Shown here piece after piece: positions 53,352 to 59,581 of a stretch of 59,581 bases of DNA; position 1 is the first letter of the stretch, and every line of letters begins with the position of its first letter. The stretch is from the NCBI RefSeq assembly GCF_900112045.1, contig NZ_FOJW01000018.1, positions 1 to 59,581 of the forward strand, given 5' to 3'. The notes under the pieces were generated by a model that saw only the letters and a program-made list of their open reading frames with translations, was not told where the DNA came from and ran no database searches. The DNA comes from Lentibacillus halodurans (GTDB lineage: Bacteria; Bacillota; Bacilli; Bacillales; Amphibacillaceae). A program made the position numbers and the translations under genes.

Positions 53352-54365
53352 CTATTTTTTGCCTTTGACATAGTCAGCATTGAACAAAAACAGTCTCATC
53401 AGCAGTATCAAAGAAGGAATTAATAAGAGTAATCCACCGATAAACGCTATCACAAGTGCTATTCCCATTGATTCATGTGTAGCACTGTCATCAATTGTGA
53501 TGAATGGATCAAGGATATAAGGATAATGCCCGATGCCATAACCGAAAAAGGCAAAGAAATATTGCAGCATAACACTGATAAACGCCATTCCGTAATATTT
53601 TCCCCGATACAGGAGCCATGCAGCCATCATGAAAAATCCGACCGATAGCCCGAACATCCACCATAAGTCAAGCATACTTTCGTAATGTCTGGAGTTATGT
53701 TGACTCAAAAAGATAAACGTCGTCAGTGCAGCGATAATCGATGGTGTACTCCAAAACAGGGCAAACTTGCGTACCAGATTTAAGGCCGGATAATCCTGAG
53801 CACGTGCTGCGTAAAATGTTAAAAAGGATGCACTGATAAACAGTACTGACACAATCGATAATGCAACGATACTCCATGATAACGGGCTTGTGAACAGTTC
53901 CAGGTACTGCAGTGAGACCACACCGTTCTCTTCTGTGATAAATCCGCCTTCAGACAATGTCAGTGCAACCGATAAGGAAGCAGGGATCAGTAGGCCAGTA
54001 GCACCATATAAAAACATATAAACCGTACTTTGTTTGGATCCATAATTTTCAAAGGCATAAAACGATCCGCGAATCGCCAGTAAAACGATCGCGATACTGC
54101 CCGGCACCAGTAATGCTGTTCCATAGTAATAAGCCGTTTCCGGAAAGAATCCGACAATCCCGACAAAGAAGAAAACGAAAAAGACGTTTGTCACTTCCCA
54201 GACAGGAGACAAATACCGTGAAATCAGCTTATTGATCACGTGGTCCTGTTTAGTAATTTTAGCATAGTATGCAAAAAACCCTGCACCAAAATCAATTGAG
54301 GCCACAACCAGGTAACCGTACAAAAATATCCATAAAACAGAAATACCGATTAGCTCATAGCTCAT
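53352..54365 (-). CDS. cydB: Cytochrome bd ubiquinol/menaquinol oxidase subunit II
   Basis: 337 residues, nine predicted helices. The start MSYELIGISVLWIFLYGYLV and ASIDFGAGFFAYY are typical of CydB. It pairs with CydA in a high-affinity terminal oxidase. The ATG overlaps the cydA stop by 4 bases. Confidence 0.94.
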   Translation of the reverse strand: MSYELIGISVLWIFLYGYLVVASIDFGAGFFAYYAKITKQDHVINKLISRYLSPVWEVTNVFFVFFFVGIVGFFPETAYYYGTALLVPGSIAIVLLAIRGSFYAFENYGSKQSTVYMFLYGATGLLIPASLSVALTLSEGGFITEENGVVSLQYLELFTSPLSWSIVALSIVSVLFISASFLTFYAARAQDYPALNLVRKFALFWSTPSIIAALTTFIFLSQHNSRHYESMLDLWWMFGLSVGFFMMAAWLLYRGKYYGMAFISVMLQYFFAFFGYGIGHYPYILDPFITIDDSATHESMGIALVIAFIGGLLLLIPSLILLMRLFLFNADYVKGKK

Positions 54366-55711
54366 GATTCATCACCCTTTTCATCAGTTGGATACTGTTT
54401 CTCCAATTCTTCCTCAGCCGGATTGTTCCGGAACAATTTACGCAGTGTCACAATGCATAATGTCCCTAATACGATATAAAGCGCCAGGAAAAGGAAAAAC
54501 ATCAGACCGATATAAGGTGAAGACGTAGCAGCTTCTTGAACTGTCATATACCCCCTTATAATCCATGGCTGTCGTCCCTCCTCGGCATAAATCCAGCCGA
54601 ATTCAATGGCCAGCATTGCCAAGGGTCCTCCCAGTACAATAAGTGAAAGTATAGCTTTGTTATGCTCGTTACGTTTTTTCATTTTACTTAACATAAGGTA
54701 CAGTAAAGCAACACCAGGCAGGAAGAAGCCGATCGCGACCATCAGGTCAAACATATAATGCACCCACAGCGGTGGCCACTTATCCTCGGGGAACTCTTCC
54801 AGCCCTGTCACTTCAGCATTGAAATCACTATGGGCAAGAAAACTTAAAACATTAGGGATGCGAATTTCGCCAATGGCCTCATGGGCATCATTCAGCCACC
54901 CGAAAAGAATCAGATCAGCCCCTTCCTCGGTTTCAAAGTGCCATTCTGCCGCGGCCAGTTTTTCCGGCTGGTGAGCTGCCAGGAATTTAGCTGATGAATC
55001 TCCGGCAACAGCTGTTAAAACCGCAAATATAAACGTTAAGGTCACGGTGAGTTTCAAGGCTTTTTTATGATAGTCTGTCGCTTTCTTTCTCAGAATCATA
55101 AAAGCTGTTATGGCTGCCAAAATTGCTGCACAAGTTAAGTAGGCGGACGTTAACACGTGGAACACTTTTGTCGGGGTTGCTGGGTTTAACATGGCAGCAA
55201 TCGGATTAACGGCGGCAAACGTCCCATTTTCCATGGCGAAACCATCCGGAGTGTTCATAAAGGCGTTGACGGTTGTAATAAACATGGCAGAAAAGCCCCC
55301 GCCAATAATAACCGGCAGGGAGAACAGCCAATGGATGTATTGATTTTTAAACCGTTCCCACGTATATAAATAAATTCCCAGAAAAATCGCTTCAAAGAAA
55401 AATGCGAAAACTTCCATAAATAATGGCAGGCTGACGACATTGCCGGCAACCTGCATAAAATTCGGCCATACCAGTGATAATTGCAGACCAATAGCGGTTC
55501 CTGTTACGACACCGACGGCTACCGTAATGACAAACCCTCGGGTCCAGCGTCTTGCCAGCAGCCGGTAATGCGGATCCTTCTTTTTAATCCCGATAAACTC
55601 AGCAATCGAAATCATCAGCGGTACACCGACGCCAAGGGTTGCAAAAATAATATGAAAGCCCAGTGTCATAGCTGTAAGTAACCTGCTTATCAGAACTGTA
55701 TCCATTTCCAT
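54362..55711 (-). CDS. cydA: Cytochrome bd ubiquinol/menaquinol oxidase subunit I
   Basis: 449 residues, nine helices. The haem b595 ligand His20 lies in LGFHIIFATLGVG; the haem b558 His is in VFHVLTSAYL and the Met region in the C-terminal half. GRQPWIIRGYMTV is the family signature. The periplasmic Q-loop is short, as in Bacillus-type enzymes. It reduces oxygen to water with menaquinol at low oxygen tension. AGGAGG precedes the ATG. First gene of cydABDC; divergent from the potassium gene. I looked for a Rex site (TTGTGAA-N4-TTCACAA) upstream and found none. Confidence 0.95.
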   Translation of the reverse strand: MEMDTVLISRLLTAMTLGFHIIFATLGVGVPLMISIAEFIGIKKKDPHYRLLARRWTRGFVITVAVGVVTGTAIGLQLSLVWPNFMQVAGNVVSLPLFMEVFAFFFEAIFLGIYLYTWERFKNQYIHWLFSLPVIIGGGFSAMFITTVNAFMNTPDGFAMENGTFAAVNPIAAMLNPATPTKVFHVLTSAYLTCAAILAAITAFMILRKKATDYHKKALKLTVTLTFIFAVLTAVAGDSSAKFLAAHQPEKLAAAEWHFETEEGADLILFGWLNDAHEAIGEIRIPNVLSFLAHSDFNAEVTGLEEFPEDKWPPLWVHYMFDLMVAIGFFLPGVALLYLMLSKMKKRNEHNKAILSLIVLGGPLAMLAIEFGWIYAEEGRQPWIIRGYMTVQEAATSSPYIGLMFFLFLALYIVLGTLCIVTLRKLFRNNPAEEELEKQYPTDEKGDES

Positions 55712-55963
55712 TGGGGGGAGTCCTCCTTGATTGGGAACATGACATCTATCATATCAAACGTATTATATACGAATTGCTGGATCGCAGTTTCCCTTATATA
55801 GATAGTATAAAACATTGTAGTTCAATCTCATACTTACAGCTGTGACAACAGGGTGAAAACTTTGTATCAAAATCGTTACAATGGAAACTCGCTAAAATAT
55901 TCATTGCGTCAGATATCTTGTGGTATGATAGACTATGAATAAATACAATATGGAGGAAGCAGA

Positions 55964-56629
55964 ATGAAACGAGACTATGCAGTGATCGGGTTAGGGCGTT
56001 TCGGCGGCAGTATATGCAAAGAACTCAGTTCAGAAGGAATGCAGGTACTGGCCATCGATTCGGATGAAGATAAAATAAATGAATTTAAAAATATTGCATC
56101 ACATGCAGTCATCGCTAATTCTACTGATGAAGCAACATTAAAAGAATTAGGCATTAAAAATATTGATCATGTGATCGTCGCGATCGGTGATAATATACAA
56201 GCCAGTATATTAACAACAGTTGTTTTAACTGATCTTGGCATTAAGAGCATTACGGTGAAAGCACAAAATGACTACCATGAGAAAATTTTAAACCGGATCG
56301 GTGCAAATCACGTTGTTCATCCTGAAAGAGATATGGGGAAACGCATTGCCCATAATATTATATCCAATAATATTCTTGATTATCTTGAACTTTCTGATGA
56401 TCATAGCATTGTTGAAGTGAGAGCGGGCGAAAAGATGCGCGGCAAAACCTTAGTAGAACTTGATATCCGGGCGAATTACGGCTGTAACGTTGTCGCCATC
56501 AAACGTGATAAAGACATTAATGTTTCTCCTGCAGCCGATGATGTACTTAAAGAGGAAGATGTCCTTATCTTGATCGGTGCTGACAAAGATATATCGAGAT
56601 TTGAAAAGCACTTGGTAATCGACAGGTAG
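55964..56629 (+). CDS. ktrC: Ktr potassium uptake regulatory subunit (KtrA/KtrC)
   Basis: 221 residues: an RCK-N Rossmann domain (VIGLGRFGGSICKELSSEGM) and an RCK-C domain (VEVRAGEKMRGKTLVELDIR). It binds nucleotides and, in relatives, c-di-AMP, and gates a KtrB/KtrD membrane subunit encoded elsewhere. The neighbour rnjA-rpoY matches ktrC (ykqB) of B. subtilis. TGGAGGA precedes the ATG; TGGTATGAT (55921-55929) is an extended -10. Confidence 0.92.
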   Translation: MKRDYAVIGLGRFGGSICKELSSEGMQVLAIDSDEDKINEFKNIASHAVIANSTDEATLKELGIKNIDHVIVAIGDNIQASILTTVVLTDLGIKSITVKAQNDYHEKILNRIGANHVVHPERDMGKRIAHNIISNNILDYLELSDDHSIVEVRAGEKMRGKTLVELDIRANYGCNVVAIKRDKDINVSPAADDVLKEEDVLILIGADKDISRFEKHLVIDR

Positions 56630-56686
56630 TGAAGCACTGACCCCCATTTAAAAGGGTGTTCACGTCCACAATCGCACTGAAAACAG

Positions 56687-56730
56687 AAAAGGTGGCATGA
56701 AAATTTATTTTATTTTCATGCCACCTTTTT
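56687..56730. terminator. Bidirectional terminator between ktrC and rnjA
   Basis: AAAAGGTGGCATGAAAA (56687-56703) pairs perfectly with TTTTCATGCCACCTTTT (56713-56729). A-runs and T-runs flank both sides, so both converging transcripts can end here. A further TCGGCTGA/TCAGCCGA pair lies around 56788-56845. Confidence 0.9.
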
Positions 56731-56852
56731 TAAATGACTTTCGATCGTACTAATGAATAGCGTCTCAAGTACTGGAATGTGAAATCGGCTGATTCGCCAA
56801 TATCCTGATCCCCAGCCTATGGAAAGACAAGGTTTCAGCCGAATCTTTTTAT

Positions 56853-58520
56853 TTAAACTTCCATAATGATCGGTAAAATCATTGGTCTGCGCTTTGTTTT
56901 TTCAAAGAGGAATGGCGCAATTGTATCGGTTATTTCATTTTTGATTTCCGACCATTGACTTGTCTTGCGTTCCATTACTTTATCCAAATGTTTTGCAACA
57001 AGTTTCTGGGCTTCATTGATCAAGTCTTCTGATTCCCGCATATAGACAAATCCGCGCGAGATGATATCAGGACCTGATGCAATTTTAAACTCTTTCATGT
57101 TAATACTGACGACAATCATGACAAGCCCTTCTTCAGACAGAATACGGCGATCACGTAAAACGATATTGCCGATATCTCCTATCCCGCTTCCATCAACATA
57201 AATGGAACCTGATGGGATTTTTCCGGCAATCATCGCGTTGTCACTGCCTAATGCCAAGACATCTCCATTATCCATTACAAATGAATTAGTCGGATCAATG
57301 CCACATGCTTCACCAAGTTTAAGGTGTTCCTTCAACATACGGTATTCACCATGAATCGGCATAAAGTATTTTGGCTGCATAAGTCTGAGCATCAGTTTTT
57401 GCTCATCCTGGCTTCCGTGCCCGGAAGTGTGGATATCACTTAATGGACCGTGGATCACATCCGCTCCGGCACGATACAGCTTGTTGATTGTCCGGCTGAC
57501 GCTTACAGTATTACCAGGGATTGGTGATGATGAAAATACGACCGTATCACCAGGGATAATTTGAATTTGACGGTGTGTACCATTGGCTATCCGTGAAAGT
57601 GCTGCCATCGGTTCGCCCTGTGATCCTGTACATAGGATCGTAACTTTATGTGCAGGAAGACGATTGATCTGGTTTGCCTCGATAAATGTATCGTCAGGTG
57701 CCTGGATATAGCCCAGCTCCTGTCCAATACGCATAGAGGATTCCATACTGCGTCCAAATACAGCAATCTTTCGGTCGTGTTTAACTGCCGCTTCAACCAC
57801 CTGCTGCAGACGATAGATATTTGATGCGAATGTTGCAAAGATCAATCGCCCTTCGACTCGGCTGAAAATGTCATGGATGTTCTCCCCGACAACCCGTTCG
57901 GACATTGTAAAACCAGGTACTTCACTGTTTGTACTGTCTGAAAGCAGGCAAAGCACGCCTTCTTTACCGATTTCAGCCATTTTGGTTAAGTTTGCAGGAT
58001 CCCCAACAGGTGTAAAATCAAATTTGAAATCACCAGTATGAACAATATTCCCAGGTGGTGTTTTAATAACGATACCATATGAATCAGGAATACTGTGAGT
58101 TGTACGGAAAAAGGAAACGGATGTTTTACGGAATTTAATGACATCATCTTCTTGAATGGTATTTAACTTGGCATTCCGTAATAAGCCATGTTCTTCCAAT
58201 TTGTTTCGAATTAAGCCGATTGCAAGTTTTCCGGCATAGATAGGCACATTTATTTCACGCAAAAGGTATGGGATCCCTCCGATATGATCCTCATGACCGT
58301 GTGTTATGAATAATCCTTTAATTTTATCCTGGTTCTGTGTCAAGTAAGTGTAATCAGGAATCACATAATCGATGCCAAGCAGTTCGTCTTCCGGAAATTT
58401 AATTCCGGCATCGACAAGGATAATTTCATCCTGGAACTGGATGCCATATGTGTTTTTCCCGATTTCACCGAGTCCGCCTAACGCAAAAACAGCTGTCTGA
58501 TCATTTTTGACAAACTTCAT
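56853..58520 (-). CDS. rnjA: Ribonuclease J1
   Basis: 555 residues, metallo-beta-lactamase/beta-CASP fold. Zinc motif [19 protein letters not shown]-like [18 protein letters not shown], and the beta-CASP segment, ending with the RNase J C-terminal domain ([11 protein letters not shown]-like [12 protein letters not shown]). It has 5'-to-3' exonuclease and endonuclease activity and matures and degrades RNA. The rpoY gene lies 3 bases upstream. Confidence 0.97.
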   Translation of the reverse strand: MKFVKNDQTAVFALGGLGEIGKNTYGIQFQDEIILVDAGIKFPEDELLGIDYVIPDYTYLTQNQDKIKGLFITHGHEDHIGGIPYLLREINVPIYAGKLAIGLIRNKLEEHGLLRNAKLNTIQEDDVIKFRKTSVSFFRTTHSIPDSYGIVIKTPPGNIVHTGDFKFDFTPVGDPANLTKMAEIGKEGVLCLLSDSTNSEVPGFTMSERVVGENIHDIFSRVEGRLIFATFASNIYRLQQVVEAAVKHDRKIAVFGRSMESSMRIGQELGYIQAPDDTFIEANQINRLPAHKVTILCTGSQGEPMAALSRIANGTHRQIQIIPGDTVVFSSSPIPGNTVSVSRTINKLYRAGADVIHGPLSDIHTSGHGSQDEQKLMLRLMQPKYFMPIHGEYRMLKEHLKLGEACGIDPTNSFVMDNGDVLALGSDNAMIAGKIPSGSIYVDGSGIGDIGNIVLRDRRILSEEGLVMIVVSINMKEFKIASGPDIISRGFVYMRESEDLINEAQKLVAKHLDKVMERKTSQWSEIKNEITDTIAPFLFEKTKRRPMILPIIMEV

Positions 58521-58523
58521 ATG

Positions 58524-58733
58524 TTAGACGGTCTCCAGTTCAAAATGTCCGGATTGTTTTTCATAAGCCAAATGTGCATCATTCAATACCTGAATAAATT
58601 CAATGTTATAGTTGCGGCCGGATAGTTTATCTCGTACATCTCTTTCTGAATCAGCTTCAATATATAAACTTTTCGTACGTTCACGTACAGGAATTTCATC
58701 CGGCAATTCCTGGTATAAAACTTTAAAAATCAT
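58524..58733 (-). CDS. rpoY: RNA polymerase epsilon subunit
   Basis: 69 residues, [20 protein letters not shown]..., matching the small RNA polymerase auxiliary subunit of Firmicutes (formerly YkzG). It is coupled to rnjA with a 3-base gap, as in B. subtilis. Confidence 0.95.
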   Translation of the reverse strand: MIFKVLYQELPDEIPVRERTKSLYIEADSERDVRDKLSGRNYNIEFIQVLNDAHLAYEKQSGHFELETV

Positions 58734-59058
58734 AGTTATCTCTCCTAACGTTTCAATTCTTTTGTTTAAGCATGTTGTTTTCCGTATTCCTTTTCATACT
58801 GGTGTAATATTTATCCATTACAAAATAGCTGACGTCAGCAGATGAGAGCAGATGAATATGACTATTCACCTGCGGGTATAATTCCGACAGTACAGTATCG
58901 TAATAAATGGATGTTTCCGCAGCAAATTTGATTGTTTAGTTCCTTCTTCAACAAGCAGAAGGAATATATACCCTGCCGATCCATAGAGCCGTCATCCCTT
59001 TCTCACAAACAACTATGGATTGACGGAATGGGGGCCGGGTTTTTCCTGCATGATTGGT

Positions 59059-59157
59059 TTATTCAAGGTAGTCCTTTTTAAAAGTTGTAGGTACACGCCC
59101 TCTGCCCAGAAAATCTTTCCAGCGTTTTTTCAGCTTTTCTTTTAGGCGTTTCAGCAT
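59059..59157 (-). CDS. 32-residue basic protein
   Basis: MLKRLKEKLKKRWKDFLGRG, then RVPTTFKKDYLE. The first half is an amphipathic, lysine-rich helix. AAAGGAGATG lies 8 bases before the ATG. Function unknown; membrane-surface, RNA or ribosome contact are all possible. It is co-directional with rpoY. Confidence 0.6.
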   Translation of the reverse strand: MLKRLKEKLKKRWKDFLGRGRVPTTFKKDYLE

Positions 59158-59401
59158 GAGAAATGCATCTCCTTTCAGTTGTTTAAGAAAAGCAATAAAA
59201 ACGTTCTACCGATCCAATCCCTCTTACCTATAGTATAATACGGTTTGAACAATTTTGAAATAAAAACACTGTATTTGTTTCAAAAAGATCTGCTTTTTCC
59301 GTTATGCAGACAAATTCAACATTATTTACTTACATCTATTTTTTGCTGCTTATGTAAAATTATACAGGAACCTATGTAAAAATAGATTCCTGTAAATCGT
59401 G

Positions 59402-59581
59402 CTTTATCCGGCATTAACAGGCAATAAGTTCCTCACATCAATGGGTAGCGTAAACCTTGAAAGTATGCAGGATCCCCGCTGAATGGAGTTTCACTTTATC
59501 CCGCATATAACTGATCGTAAAACCCCCTGATAAAGGAATGGTCATTTGGGCAAAGCGAGAACGGGGGTTAACGACCAGTAA
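59402..59581 (-). repeat. Dispersed hairpin repeats, copies F and E (right end cut by window)
   Basis: Two adjacent units on the minus strand. Unit E has arms ACTGATCGTAAAACCCCC (59510-59527) and GGGGGTTAACGACCAGT (59563-59579) flanked by CACTTTATCCCGCATATA. Unit F keeps TTATCCGGCATTAACAGGCA and AATAAGTTCCT, which match the 3' arm of copy A, but its other arm is diverged. No gene is seen from 59158 to the window end. Confidence 0.75.

Noticed and set aside
55712-55963. Rex operator upstream of cydA
   Set aside because: No TTGTGAA-type inverted repeat is present in the cydA-ktrC interval.
1-59581. CRISPR arrays, tRNA and rRNA genes
   Set aside because: No regularly spaced identical repeats with unique spacers and no tRNA or rRNA sequence were seen on either strand.

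Overview
This window is chromosomal DNA from a low-GC, endospore-forming member of the Bacillaceae. Gene content (spoVA-type operon, Spo0E-like protein, RNase J1/RpoY, ykyB-ykuV synteny, cydABCD) and the style of the intergenic repeats fit the halotolerant Virgibacillus/Oceanobacillus/Lentibacillus side of the family. That placement is inference from gene content; no rRNA gene is present.

Layout. 1-3.8 kb: a repeat copy, a small membrane protein, a solitary SPP1-type holin, an M3 oligoendopeptidase and a TPP-riboswitch-controlled thiamine transporter. 3.9-8.5 kb: a segment with a zinc-ribbon microprotein, an orphan 12-TM-like permease and a glutamate dehydrogenase, bracketed by a ~0.5 kb inverted repeat. 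8.7-13.6 kb: a formate module (OFA-type MFS carrier, cysteine-type formate dehydrogenase with NuoG-like N-terminus, DUF1641 partner); the molybdopterin genes moeA and moaA lie at 23.5-25.9 kb. 13.8-17.9 kb: CstA-family transporter with a cre-like site, a cory-CC-star protein and a cysteine-free ArsA/Get3-like ATPase, then a quinone-reductase-like MDR enzyme. 18.1-21.8 kb (minus): a seven-gene spoVA-2mob-type operon. 22-31.5 kb: lipoproteins, YwpF, a PAS-GGDEF-EAL protein, and a zinc-ribbon/repeat membrane protein paired with a trypsin-like protease. 31.5-34.5 kb: tandem repeats, signal peptidase I, PilZ, a Spo0E-like protein, PatA aminotransferase and an FbpB-like small protein. 34.5-36.6 kb: a decayed RIC/ScdA gene, an EamA permease and small proteins. 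36.6-44.7 kb: the ykyB-sco-ykuE-ykuF-darB-dapD-dapL-ykuS-mscS-ykuV segment, including the acetylase branch of lysine/diaminopimelate synthesis (with patA). 44.9-48.5 kb: a heterodimeric ABC exporter (BmrCD type). 48.5-49.9 kb: a deletion scar joining two truncated genes, and a gene-poor stretch with hairpins. 49.9-55.7 kb (minus): cydABCD, cytochrome bd oxidase and its assembly exporter. 56-59.6 kb: KtrA/C-type potassium regulator, rnjA, rpoY, a 32-residue basic protein and more repeats.

The most unusual material is (i) a dispersed repeat family whose flanks are conserved while its hairpin arms differ in sequence yet stay self-complementary, one copy of which supplies the stop codon of lepB; (ii) the CstA/cory-CC-star/ArsA-like module; (iii) a DUF421 protein whose C-terminal tail is visibly homologous to the DUF1657 proteins of its own operon; (iv) a clean deletion junction that beheads two convergent genes; and (v) several genes under 60 codons with strong ribosome-binding sites.
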